Source of the DNA: Sphaerosporella brunnea
Lineage: Eukaryota; Ascomycota; Pezizomycetes; Pezizales; Pyronemataceae
Direction: 5' to 3'
Length of the DNA stretch: 64,000 nucleotides
Assembly (NCBI GenBank): GCA_008704415.1
Contig: VXIS01000137.1
Span: 1 to 64,000, forward strand
A program made the position numbers and the translations under genes. The notes beneath the pieces are model-generated. The model was not told the DNA's origin. It made no database searches and saw only the letters and a list, made by a program, of their open reading frames with translations. Each line of letters opens with the position of its first letter. Position 1 is the stretch's first letter. This document shows positions 32,192 to 42,879 of the stretch, one piece after another.

Positions 32192-34327
32192 ATGTCACAG
32201 CGAGGTCGCGACCGCGCCCCCGCTCAGCGTGTAACGCGTGCTTTATATGTGCCGTCTCTCGCTCCGACCGCCAGCCTCCCTGATGCCCGCGATCTTGTTG
32301 CCGCAGATACGCCCCCGTCGAACTCGGACGACCCGAACCCTCCTGCAAGCGAAAACCCGCTCATGATAATCCCGGAACCCGCTGCGTATCGCTACTCGCA
32401 TTTCTGGTCGGACCGCAACGTGTCCATCGTGACGCGCTTCGCCACCGAAACCGACGAGGCTCAGTGCACCGGTTTTTATCAGCACGCAGAGGCGGACTCG
32501 GCCGAGGGATACATGATCACCTTCGACATGCTTTTCGACATGTTGAGCATCGCCTTCATGTTGCCTGATGGATGGGAATCGCAGGGCGAAGATGACCAGT
32601 TCCGCGTGGTGCTTGCGCAACTGGACTGCGAGGGGGTCGCCACGTTTTTCTCCCCCGAATGTACCGAACCCGTGATGCCCGGCTTGTATTACTACATCGA
32701 GCACTGCGAGGACCCCCAGTCGCCTTCTTGCCAGGAACTGGTGTGGCAAGACGGCGTCGCTACCCATCACTGGACCGGAGACGCCGTGCCCCCCTGTTGC
32801 GACTGCGTGACTGGCCTGATGAGTTCGTCATTGGTTTCGATTGAGGATCCAAAGAGAAAGCAGGATCCTACTGCGACTACTACCACTACTACCGGCACTG
32901 CTACTGGTGATGCCGTCTCAACGACTGCGGTACGTGGAAGATCTGGCCGGCCCGCATCACCGGTGAAGCGTCGAAAGACAATGCAAGGATCGCCGCGGAA
33001 GAGTCCTAAAAAACCTAGGTCGCTCGTAAGACCACCTACCAGTGTGCCGCCGCAGGATCCGGCACAGAACGAATTCAGTGCAATGGAAGCAGCGATGGCC
33101 AAAGTAGTTACCCCGTTGATTGAGAACTTGGAGACAAGGTTGAACAACCGAATCGACGAGATCGCGACAGATGTTGCTGAAATCAAGGACCATCAGATGC
33201 GCACCGACGTACGGCTGGCGATGATGGAGAACCACATGTACGCACGCGAATTCACCGACGAAGAGTTACGCCACCTGAACACCAAAGGGCGTCCAGAGGT
33301 TCGTGCAACCCCGCGCACCGTCGCATTCCGCATCGCCATCGAGAAGCGCGACCGTGCTTGCATCCTCACCGGCTCCAACAACCACCCGCCGCACGTCGAT
33401 AAGCGTAAAGAGATGCTTTGCGGACCGGCAATCGAAGCCGCGCATATCGTTCCCCTCGGCCGCCCCGATCTCTGGAAACCACAATTCGTGGCCGGCATTC
33501 GGAAGTCTCGCAGGCTGCTACGCATCGCGCACGCTGCAATTGATCAGAACGCGCTCGAGAACGGCATCATGCTGCGCGCTGATCTGCACATCATGTTTGA
33601 TCGATTCTTCTGGAGCGTAAACCCAAAGACCTGGCGAGTGGTTGTTTTCATTCCCGTTGCGGAGCTTGTCTCGTTCCACGGCAGGACGATCAACCGAGGT
33701 GACTCGAACCAGTTTCCTCCGGAGCCCATCTGGCAATGGCACTGGGAACAGTCCGTGTTGCGGTGTTTGCGTGCCGAGGGCGAACTGCCGGAAACTAAAT
33801 ACTATGACCCTCCTGAGGGTAATGCTGCCGTCGTTGTTTGCGACGACGCGAAGTCGGAGAACATTTCGGAGATTGTCACCGATGGAACGTCGGCTGAGGG
33901 CGAAGCTCTCCGAGTCCATTGCCAGGACGAGACCGCGGAAAAAATCACCGACGTTGGCGCTGATATTACCTGCCAATGGTCCGGTGCAGGAGCCGACTCC
34001 GATCCGGATACCGAGAGTTCGACCTCTGACTCCGACTCCAGCATCTCGACCGCCAGCTCTGTTTCCGCCGTCGACCCTACTGACCATGGACACAACACAG
34101 CCCTCGAACGTGCCTCCTTGGTAACGCCCAGCCAGTCCGAAAACGTCACCGTCTTAGGCGACAAAGTACGCACCCTCATTGTGCAGATGGTACGTTTCCC
34201 GCTGTTCAAAATGGAGCATAGCTGACCACAAAAGGCCACACACACGCTTGATGATAAACAGGCCGACCCGGCCTTCAAAGATTACCAGCATCTCGAGAAC
34301 AGGGGGCGCGTCGTTCAGGTGATGTAG
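32192..34327 (+). CDS. HNH endonuclease-domain protein, spliced (about 687 aa)
   Basis: Exon 32192-34189 (666 codons) joins in phase to 34262-34327 across a 72-bp intron with donor GTACGT, branch CTGAC and acceptor ACAG. The product is 687 residues rather than the 677 of the unspliced frame. Residues 100-210 are Cys/acidic. 226-285 is a Thr run followed by a basic segment (SPVKRRKT, SPRKSPKKPR), a likely nuclear signal. 290-345 is a predicted coiled coil. 375-490 is a fungal HNH domain with C390-ILTG, AAHIVPL (His418), NGIMLRADLH (Asn457, His466) and FD469-470. The tail 600-625 is Ser/Asp-rich. All HNH catalytic positions appear present, so metal-dependent DNA cleavage is plausible. An in-frame upstream exon at 31945-32134 could add 64 residues. 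Confidence 0.85.
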
Positions 34328-34770
34328 TAGTGTGGGTTCGCCTGGCCGTCTTTAGGTGTTGGAGTTCAAAAGAGCGTTATATCCAGACGGCAGAGCGATG
34401 AATGATTTCGTTTGTTTTTTTTTCCGTTGTAATCAAGATTTTGCATCACGTTTTTAAACGTCGTATGTTATATCAGTCAGGTGCTGTGTAGTTTCGATTC
34501 CTCCAGGAGGTGGCGGGATCCAACAATCAAGGTGTCTGCGAGCACTTGCGGTCTCCAAGGTTTTGTGAAAACGGCTAAGTCGTGGCCTATAGTGTCAGAG
34601 GCTGTCGGTGGAATATGGCGAGTCGGGATTCCAGGGGAGTGAGTATTCATGGGCTCTCTAAGGGACGTTTCTGGGAATGACCGACCGCCATGAGAGACGA
34701 AGACAGCCACTCGAAATCCGCGGTGACGGACCGTAGCGAGGAAGCGGTCCAGCGGAGTAATCTATCCCTA
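34328..34770. other. Intergenic, no gene seen
   Basis: 3' flank of the HNH gene with a T-rich stretch near 34410. The frame at 34477-34710 (-) is not recognised. Confidence 0.5.
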
Positions 34771-35696
34771 TCCCCCGCAGTGTCAATAGTGCCGAAAAGG
34801 CATACCCTTCGCTGAAGGTGAAGGGACCGAAATCACATGCGTGCATGGCATTGGCTCGTTCAACCTCATCTGTCAGTGAGCGACGCCCGCCACAACCCAC
34901 TACCCCCGTATAACCGTTCGACCGGCTCTCTCCCCCCGAGGTTCGACGCGCTCTGGAGTAAGATCCTGCGGCGCTCGTTCAGCGCCCGTGCAACGCGACT
35001 GGTAAGAGCCCGCCGCCGGATGGGCAGGCTCAACGATTCTTGATCCGTTGGAATCATCGCTACCCTCACCGTTCTTGGTGTTGCGCACCCAACGCTACTT
35101 AGTATGTCACCAGTCTTGCGGCCGCGAAAGCGCCAGGCAGAAGGTCCGCCCACAACCGACACGGTTAGTGGAAGAGTCAGCATATGCGAGTGTGGGCAGC
35201 CCATCATTGTTGCCCAAGAAAACGTAGCTACGGTCGAAGATAAGGAAAAGAGCACGCAGGCCTGGAAGCACGTAAAGAAAGCCTTCGGTTTTGGACCGCA
35301 AGCAGTAAACAATTTTGTGCTGGCAGCGGTCAATGAAGCGAGTTGAAAAAAAACAGGAAAGGAGGTCCAACAAGCAAGCTTCGCAGCGGGGAAGGACAGG
35401 CGACCAAATGTGGAAGAGCAAGTAGCGGGCCACGATGAGGAGGCGGAGGAGCATGAGCAGATTGAATACGACCCAGTTGTGAATGATGACCTCGCAAAGG
35501 AAGATGTACGGCTATACCGAGCGACTTTGATGCAGACTTGAAGTCCCCTCTTGAACGCGAGTTGCAGGCTCCCCGGACATAGGGAGGTCGCACGCATGCT
35601 TTTGATATCACTCGCCACCCAAAAATAGCAGTCGGTCTTAGTAATTCACCTTAAGCGAGGTGCATGCCTTTTCGGCACTATTGACACTGCGGGGGA
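34771..35696. mobile_element. 926-bp TIR element with TA target duplication
   Basis: The ends are inverted copies of about 55 bp, starting TCCCCCGCAGTGTCAATAGT and including GTGCCGAAAAGGCAT and AAGGTGAA. TA flanks both ends (34769-34770 and 35697-35698). TA duplication points to Tc1/mariner or pogo mobilisation. No transposase is encoded. The interior carries a reading frame (35104-35541) that may be captured host sequence. Confidence 0.8.
35104..35541 (+). pseudogene. Unrecognised ORF with one in-frame TGA inside TIR element
   Basis: A single 146-codon frame from ATG 35104 to TGA 35541 is interrupted only by TGA at 35344-35346. It begins MSPVLRPRKRQ, has a CECGQ motif and a helical WKHVKKAFGFGPQAVNNFVL stretch. 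After the stop it is acidic (EEAEEHEQIEYDPV). The family is unknown. The lone TGA could be a CGA-to-TGA change. It could be a host gene piece carried by the element. Confidence 0.45.
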
Positions 35697-36147
35697 TATG
35701 GACCAGTTGGTGTGGCGTTTTCCGGTGGCGTTTTCCGGTGGCGACGGCGTCTACCGGTGCGGCGGTTGCTGGAGGCTGACGCGGAGCGATCTCTACCATT
35801 CTGAAGCGGAGGGAGTATCTCCACCATTCTATTTATGCGTGCCGGTGCTCGCGGTGAAGTGAGACGGTGTTGGGTCCTCCACCCACTACCTCCTGTCATT
35901 ACTTTACTGCTGCAACCGCGGAATATACAACCATTTTGGCGTCGTACTGTAAAGTCCCGACCCACTTGATGGTGCACCCCACCTGATAGTGGATTGATAA
36001 GCTAAGAGATAATCTACCCGGCAATGTGAATCCGTCGAGTGAAATTCTTAAGGAGCCGGACGTTCAAGCGGAGTTTAGTGAGTCCAGGGCGGGAAGGCGG
36101 TATTGTCGATCGCGGGGCGTGGGGCCTCGCTGTTGAGAACATTGGCA

Positions 36148-36225
36148 GTCAGCGTGTTGCAGTCGGCATCGGTGTAAGCGGTCCCGTTATTTGACGGACG
36201 GCGAAACTGATCGCTCACTGCACGC
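36148..36225 (+). repeat. Inner inverted-repeat block, left
   Basis: Contains GGTGTAAGCGGTCCCG, GACGGACGGCGAAACTGATC and GCTCACTGCACGC. It is complementary to 36853-36934 with a modest number of mismatches. Confidence 0.75.
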
Positions 36226-36417
36226 AAGGCGGGTGTCAGAATTGGAGTACATCGGTGTCCTCAACCATACCGCGCCCAGCCGTTGTCGCCTCGTTAGATA
36301 GTGTTGTCACCATCACAAAAGATTCGCCGGCCATGTCATGTTTCCAATCTCAGTACACTTGCTACTTAGAAAAGATTGACTTCGGCGACGGCAATTCTCA
36401 TCGTACCGGAATAATAT

Positions 36418-36497
36418 GGTATCCTGCATAATACGACATTTGTAGGCTCAAACCACAAAATACGCCCCTCGGGGGGGGGGTATCCTGCATAATAGCC

Positions 36498-36533
<36 letters not shown>

Positions 36534-36543
36534 GTAATAATAA
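36418..36543 (+). repeat. Duplicated 15-mer and (TAA)n microsatellite
   Basis: TATCCTGCATAATA occurs at about 36420 and again at 36481, separated by 46 bp that end in a run of ten G. The (TAA)n tract at about 36500-36543 is the tail of the minus-strand SINE. Confidence 0.75.
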
Positions 36544-36852
36544 AAAAAAGTTGCACATATATGGATGCCCGTTACCGGGGTTCCAAGCTCCACTGCGGCC
36601 TCGCTGCCCCCTGTCTCAGACCGTAATTGCAGTGAATGGTAACCGGGGCATTACAAACCAGCGTCTCTGACTGACTAATCAGTGCAGATCCCGCTGTCGG
36701 ACAACCCTGCTCACCCCGGCACACACGTGACGGGGCCCCTCAATACTGTTTCCGCAGGGAATTCCAGCCGGGCTCGAACGCAGCGTCTGCCGCATTGAGC
36801 TTAAGGTCCGGACTGCGGAAGCAGGTCAGCTAACCATTGCGCCACGAAGGCG
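36497..36852 (-). mobile_element. tRNA-derived SINE with (ATT)n tail
   Basis: On the minus strand the head near 36850 carries an A-box, TGGCGCAATGGTTAGC, and a B-box, GTTCGAGCCC, about 60 bases apart, as in a tRNA gene. An unrelated body of about 220 bp follows, then (ATT)n. The head does not continue into a normal acceptor stem, so it is a SINE rather than a tRNA gene. The 5' boundary coincides with the inner inverted-repeat block, and no clear target duplication was found. Confidence 0.7.
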
Positions 36853-37030
36853 CGTGCAGTGAGCGATCCGTTTCGCCGTCCGTAAACGCACGGGACTGCT
36901 TATACCAATGCCGGCTGACTGCAGTACGACGCCAAACTGGGTAGCACGCTTCTGGTCAGCCTCCAGCGCCACACCGGTACACGCCACCGCCACCGCGAAA
37001 CGCCACACCAGCTGCTCTATGTAGGGATAG

Positions 37031-38205
37031 ATATGACGTTACAACGCTGCAAGCCCAAGGGCGACTCCTGCCATCGCAGAAGGCCTGATCCAACATTCTG
37101 CAAGTGCAACAAGGCCCCTGCAGCATGATTCCCCAGCGCGGTATCTCTGAACGCACCGACTGGCCTGAATCTGTTCGCCGACCAAACACCACACATTACC
37201 CAACGCTGGCCTCGCGCAAAACTTGCAGCGTAGCAGCGGTGTCCTTTGATATCCGTGTCCCATTGCTCTGCCCCCCTGCCACTGGTTCTCCGTGGAGCCG
37301 GTATATAGCCATACCATCGCAATTCACCCATTTTAGAGGGACTAGCACCGTCATTCAAAAGATAGATGTGCAGACGGTCGATGTTGACCAGCATGCATCA
37401 TAAACAAACAATAGAGCAGCGCGTGCGAGCTTCCCTGGTAGCGGTGGCATTACCACGTATCCTTCGACGTTGGGCAAATCGAAACTGTTGAGTGCCGTTC
37501 CACTGCCAAGAAGACAAACTGCAGAAGCTGAATTGGTCACGCCGGGGCAAGATTTGACATCGCGGTGCAGTCCAACGGGAGACTGCCACGCTGCGGCGAG
37601 GCGATGTCCCGGTCGTAGTAATACGACCAAGCGAGAGCGTGAACCGCATTGTCGAGTTGGAGGTCGAGGGTATTACTTCTTGACGCGGCGGCACAGGAAG
37701 GCACGTGCGAGAGAACGTGACCCTCCAGCGGCTGTTCGATGGCGCTCGAACTGCATTTGGCCACGACAGAGTCCGTGATTTGTGAGTGACCGCGTTCCTG
37801 GCTGTTTTCTCATATATCGTTCAGACTAGGTGTTACCGGCCCGCCTGGCGGACATTGACAGGATGGGCGCCCACAGGACACGTTATCTCCTTTCGGCGTT
37901 TAGTGCACAGTCTCGCGGTACGAGTTCTCGCGTTACCCCAACCAAGCTTGCAACCCTACCCACGACGGTTTCTTTATCACAGCTCAAATTGTTGTGTGCC
38001 AGGGTGTGGGGATGGCTGTCGGTGTGCCAGCGAAGGCGAGGCCGGTTGTGGCGATAGCTGAACGTGATGTTGCCTACGATCCACAAATCAAACTCCGTTA
38101 TGTTTGTCTCGACGGCTCAATCACCACAACATCCACGATATGGAAGAAACCAGCCGAAGCGCGACCCCAAACAGCCTGCAAGCTGCAATCCTGGGCCCGC
38201 AGCGG
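37031..38205. other. No gene seen
   Basis: Many overlapping frames on both strands (for example 37017-37394 and 37398-37694 on minus). None has a recognisable domain or splice structure. Confidence 0.4.
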
Positions 38206-39243
38206 CTACTGGGTGGTGTCAACGCTTCGACGAGCGGTTGATATACCAAGGACTGCCGCGCCAACGTCACGACCCTCCCTGTCATGATCGGTCTTTATGA
38301 TCTGAACCTTGGAGTTGATGTTCTGAATCTCCTTGTCATGATCAGTCTTCATTGTCTGTATCTCCTTGTCATCACCGGTCTTCATATTGTGAACCGTAGA
38401 GTTGAGGGACTGAATCTGCTTGTCATGATCGGTCTCGATCTTCTGCAACTGGACAGCCTGCTGATGAGTCGTGGTCTGCAGATCATAGGGTTAACGCTAA
38501 GGCTGCCTCGACGGTAGCGCTGTGGATGTCCTCCCTGATTTCCGCGTGCAGGTTGCTGTTCATTATTCCGCAGACTGCCTTGAGACGGTTGTATCCGAGC
38601 GCCGTGTAGTGTGTGGCCATCGTCACCCGTGGATGCCTGATCACCCAGTCCGACAAGCTGTTGGCCGAAATGTTTGGGAACAGGTGGCTGCTGTTGATAT
38701 GGTTGCGTGAGAGAGTCATGCTGATCTGTCACCCCTCGGATATGATCAGTAGATACTCGTGAGAATTTACGGCGGGGTGTCATCAGAGAACGTACAGAGG
38801 CAAGAATCTCGCGAACTCTGGTAGCATACAGGACAGCCTGACACTTGCGGGGTCAGAAGATATGGAGCGAGCAAGGTTTTCGCCGCGACGACGGTGTTAC
38901 AGTTGCGACGAGGACCGGTGATCGTCATTGCTGTCGCGTCTGGACGCAATCGTCTGCGGCTCGTGGCGGTGCGGAGCGCATTTGCGGCTGCACTTCCTGG
39001 AGACGTCTTCGGAGAGCTGCCAGGGGTGGTCGATGAGGCCTTCTGGCACGTGACGTTATGCGCGGCAGGTAGGCGGTATTGGCGCCAGTCGTCGTCCCGG
39101 GGTTAGATGTAGCCGCCGTTGCTGCGCGCAGCTCTTCCACGCTGGAGTGCCCTAACACCTGGAAAACCTTGCGCAATCAGTATCGGCTGGTTCGTGTCAC
39201 CGGGGGGTAGCCCCGAGATCCTGCGGAATAGGTTATCGCTCAT
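38206..39243 (-). CDS. Hypothetical multi-exon protein with coiled-coil repeats
   Basis: Minus-strand frames suggest one gene. The start near 39243 gives MSDNLFRRISGLPPGDTNQP. A middle exon at 38719-38483 gives SDWVIRHPRVTMATHYTALG and LKAVCGIMNSNLHAEIREDI. The last exon follows a CTGCAG acceptor near 38472 and contains a repeated KTDHDKEIQ unit (KIETDHDKQIQ, MKTGDDKEIQ, MKTDHDKEIQ, IKTDHDREG), predicted to form a coiled coil, ending at 38206. An ATAAATAC box lies near 39412. Exact splice sites are uncertain. No domain is recognised; structural or adaptor roles are possible. It could also be a decayed gene. Confidence 0.35.
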
Positions 39244-39444
39244 TCTGTTGCCGCTGCTATCGCTGGCGTTCGAGCTCTGCGCCAATGGAGACGGCTGATT
39301 GGAGGGTGTCGGAGAGACATTCCTGTGGTCCGGAATGATTGGTATGTAATGGTTCGTGTGTTGATTGATGTGCAGGGTTGGTTGGGTCGGGGGAGAGGCA
39401 GTGGTTCGGTATTTATGGTGGGGATTTGTCGCTGCTGGTTGGGG

Positions 39445-40642
39445 TCAGGCTCGATGCTCACCAAAGAATATCCCTAATACAATCATGTCAAATCTTGAGC
39501 TGACGTGATTGGTGGCGCCTGAATCGGTAACCCATATTCGCTCTTTGCCTTGCGGTTTGGCAGTGATCCTTCCGAAGGTGGCTTCAACATTGGGAGCAAC
39601 AATGGTAAGCAGCAACATTTCGGGTTCCATTTCGACCTTGTCTTTGCAGGGCGTCGGCGATGTGGCCACGTATTGCCAGTTCTCCGTTGCTTTAGTGAAA
39701 TCTCGTAGCGGTCGATATTCAGACACCATAAGTAGGAAGTCGGTGTCCCTTACTGCCTTGGCCTTGGATGTTCCCCCCTTTCGGTTGGGTGTGGGTTCAC
39801 TGTTTTCATCCTCGTCTTGAGGCGGCTTCATGCAATTTTGTCGGATGTGGCCTTTCCCTCCGCAGTTGTAGCAGATTGGTCCGTATCCCTTTGTCCGTTC
39901 TCCTCGTGGGGTCTTGCTCTTATCTCCTTTCGCATACATGGCCGCATCCGTCGCAGCTGTGGCCTTGGATACTGGCACGTACCGGTCGCATACCTCCATA
40001 CGCTGCAGGATCTTTGCAAGTCCGCAGTCGCCTTGCTCAATCATGGCCATGGTCTCGCATCGAAATGGGCCCCAATTCTGGTTTTCTGGCAGTCCATTTC
40101 GTACGATCATCGCCAGCAGCTTATCGTCCATTGCTGTCCGGCTGCCTTGCATATGACGACGATAGCTAGTAAGTTGCTCTGATATTCGGTGTGACTGCTG
40201 AAGTTTGCCCTCTTTGTCTCAAATAGCGTCGTCAACCCCGCCATCGGGTCTCTTTTCGCAGCCTGATCCTTATACGCGCTGGTCAGCGCGTTCCCAAAGA
40301 GCCTGTGAATCCTCCGAGGCGTCGTCCTCTTCACATATGATCAGTATGGAGCTATGCAGGGTTGCGAGAATCAGAGCTTGCGCTCGGTGCGAATCTCCCC
40401 TGAATCTCGCGCGATCGGCAACATAACGATAGCAGTAGTTTAGGTACGCAGGATCATTGCACTTTGGATCGTCGTCGTCAGTTGTTCGTCGATCCCTGCT
40501 GCACCACAGGTAGGTTCGGTTTCTTTCGCTCGGCCTTTATCAGGCCGTATAGTCCTGCTCCTTTCATATGGCGTTTCATGGCCTTTACCCATACAGGGTA
40601 GTTCTCTCCTTGGAGCAACGGCACTTCGGTCTGCGTCGCCAT
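39445..40642 (-). pseudogene. Copia gag-protease, frameshifted and truncated
   Basis: It starts MATQTEVPLLQGENYPVW and continues VKAMKRHMKGAGLYGLI, a copia Gag N-terminus. After a shift near 40500 it reads LATLHSSILIICEEDD and SEDSQALWER. After others near 40330 and 40160 it reads MDDKLLAMIVRNGLP. The zinc knuckle is CYNCGGKGHIRQNC near 39850, and the protease motif is WVTDSGATNHVSS, catalytic Asp included. At least three frameshifts and loss of everything after the protease make it inactive. Confidence 0.9.
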
Positions 40643-40900
40643 CGCTCTTTTCGGTTTTCGAAGGTTTTAGAGCGTCTCTTCACGTCGACGGCTTCGTTAA
40701 GCTTCAGTTGTTGTTTGTCTCGCCTACAGCTTCCGGCAATCTGGGTAAGCTTCTCGGCGCTTCTCTGCGCACGCGGTTCTTCAAGCTTCAGTCGTTTCGT
40801 CACCCACTACTTCGGGCTTTCTCGGTATCGACCTCTGATATCGGCTCTCTTCGGAGACGTTATTGACTCTTATCGGTGTCTTGGCTTCGGCCTCATAACC

Positions 40901-41090
40901 TGTTGACAGCAAGGTTATACCCAGCGAAGACCAAGATGTAGAGAGTTTATATATATATTAAACGCAAAGAGCTAGACGCGTTGTTGCTGCACTTATGGGG
41001 CAGTAACGGCTCTGCTAACGGCTCGGCACGCTAGCCTCAAACCCTAATCCAACTACGTCCCTGACAGAGTTTATACTCAGATATTCTACA
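40901..41090 (-). repeat. Copia 5' LTR, 190 bp
   Basis: On the minus strand it starts TGTAGAATATC and ends GCTGTCAACA, with TGTNGA-type inverted termini. It contains a TTTAATATATATATAAAC TATA region. GGTTATGAGGCC follows, resembling the copia primer site that pairs with an initiator-tRNA fragment. Just outside, at 41093-41123, is a hairpin TAGAGTGATGCCG / CGGCGTCACTCTA. Confidence 0.75.
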
Positions 41091-41644
41091 GGGGGTAGAG
41101 TGATGCCGACGGCGTCACTCTACACCCAAGAAACAGGAGATAGAGGAGCGCGTTTCAACGTAGTAGGTACAAGGTCTTCTCCGCAATCTCATTCAGGCCG
41201 AGTTACCAACCACATAGTTGAAGGCGGCTATCCATGTGCTCGGCAAAAAGGAGCGCAGGTGCAGCTGAAAAGAGGAACATCGAATGCATCCTTGGTGATG
41301 GTATAAGCACTGCCATCGAAAACCATACATTGTTGCCTTGCAGATATCTCAGTTTAGGGCACTAGGCGGTCACTTCTGCCCTGTACTCAATGCCGGTAGT
41401 AATTCAGTTGCCGGCATGCACCTACCTGTGCAGTTTCAACGATTCAAGACCCGGATATGGCCGCTGAGGCGCGGCGGAAGGCGGATGGTGGAAGTTCTGT
41501 CCAAAGTCGCGACTACCATCAAACGCTGGCATTACCATCAAATGGCACGGTAGCAACGGCGCAAGCGTATTGAACGGTACATGAGGGGCTGACTATCATG
41601 CACAACGTAAAGGTTGTCCCATTTCATTGTTGAGCAGCCGGGAC
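41091..41644. other. No gene seen
   Basis: Frames at 41100-41306 and 41338-41553 (+) without similarity. Confidence 0.4.
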
Positions 41645-42060
41645 AGGATCCGGAGGGAGGACGAGAGGCGCGACGCGTACGGTCAGGGTCCAGATTGGAA
41701 CGAAGGTACTCAGATTGACATACGAAGGTTCAGTAAAGAGGAAAAGGAAAACAAACAACAAAGCGGAAGCGAAGGTCCCTTATAGCACTCACGTGATCGC
41801 GGTGCCCCGCGCCACGTGGTAGCCGAACATAACCTCGGCTCGGAGCCACCCCACCTAGCCTCCCTACAGAGCCTCATCACGACACCACAAACAACCCCCA
41901 CTTCCGAACCTCGCCACGTGACAACCATCCACGGGGCCCCTCGTTCCTGAACCTGTTCAATAACCCTCTGTACCCGAGTACCTTGGGCCCCTCCAGCCTG
42001 TTCCCGACCCTCTCCGTTACATATATGACCTCATCGTTGCCAAGAGCTGGCACTGAAAAT
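41645..42060 (+). repeat. Dispersed ~290-bp repeat (copy 1) with inverted neighbour
   Basis: 41645-41940 matches 53590-53880, sharing AGATTGGAACGAAGGTACTC, CACGTGAT, GCCACGTGGTAGCCGAACAT and CATCACGACACCACAAACAA. The next ~100 bp (41945-42040) matches 53495-53585 but inverted (AACGGAGAGGGTCG, GGAGGGGCCCAAGGTACTCG). Two CACGTG palindromes occur in each copy. It may be an LTR or MITE-like repeat; its class is not certain. Confidence 0.65.
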
Positions 42061-42879
42061 ATCCACATGTAGTAGATCTTGAGAACTGTCTTTACTTGCG
42101 GGAACCAAATTTTTCTTGCTTGAATGCTGAAGGATGACCAACCTTTGTCCCACACAAGTCACTGTTTGCTCTTCCCAGCCGTGCTCAATACTTGAAAGCC
42201 TACTGCGTAAACATCGGTGCGACAGCGAAAATTAATCGCATATCAGTTTGAGAGGTAGCAGCCATGGTATTGCGACCATAATTAGTCCACTTTCAACAGG
42301 TTGAGTCACTGTTCGTCATTACCCACACAGTTAATAGCCCCTACAGGAAAACCGCTCGCATGCACAGAATGCCATACTGAGGAAAACACTGTGATATATT
42401 TGCATCAGCTTCTTGGAAACCATCACGGTCCATCATCCCCGCCGGCGTCGCAGCAACAATGCCCGCCGTGTCTGAAGCTGAAGAAGATCTAAGTTTCAGT
42501 GGGTAGGAAAGCGATACCAATAGACCATTCCCTATCTCTAGTCATGTACAGTGTTGGGAATTGTTCGCATTCTAGATACCTTTAAGAGTGCAATTGCAGC
42601 AGGCATATAAAATCAGTACCATGGCTCCGGACAACAAACTAAGGACACGCGGCTGCCCTCGCTCTAGGAAGGACATCCTTTTCATAGTCTCAGAGTCGTA
42701 AATGTCTGCTCGGTCCGTCGTGTGTAGATACATATTATGAACCGTAGCATTTGCCGGCTTTCCTACAGTCAAATGTCAAGTAACCTCACATATAAATGGC
42801 GGCGACACGCGGTGGAGCGGATACTGCAGGTACCAATGTTTCCTACAGGCTGAGTTGTGGTTGCGCTGGCTTTTTGTGG
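42061..42879. other. No gene seen
   Basis: Short frames only. Contains two cytosine-rich blocks and no recognised repeat. Confidence 0.4.

Larger units (their letters stand above)
35700..37030. repeat. Long decayed inverted repeat (CGCCACACCA family)
   Basis: The left end reads CAGTTGGTGTGGCGTTTTCC at 35704. The right end reads, on the other strand, GCAGCTGGTGTGGCGTTTCG near 37016. Matching inner blocks are GCTGGAGGCTGAC (about 35767 and 36970), TTTGGCGTCGTACTG (about 35935 and 36930) and a ~78-bp block at 36148-36225 against 36853-36934. The order is kept, so the ends are long inverted repeats separated by insertions, including the SINE. No coding frame is recognised. Confidence 0.6.
39445..41090 (-). 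mobile_element. Truncated Ty1/copia retrotransposon
   Basis: On the minus strand the order is LTR (41090-40901), primer-binding-like GGTTATGAGGCC right after the LTR, gag from an ATG at 40642, a CCHC zinc knuckle and the start of the protease. The element is cut off near 39490, so integrase, reverse transcriptase, RNase H and the second LTR are missing. Confidence 0.85.

Noticed and set aside
34866..35618. A 250-codon minus-strand frame
   Set aside because: It spans one end-part of the TIR element and is antisense to the plus-strand ORF with ordinary composition; no domain was recognised.
36500..36543. (TAA)n tract as a CRISPR-like or regulatory array
   Set aside because: It is a simple microsatellite forming the tail of the SINE.
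36769..36852. A tRNA gene on the minus strand
   Set aside because: A- and B-box words are present but the acceptor stem does not close, and an unrelated body with an (ATT)n tail follows. A SINE explains it better.
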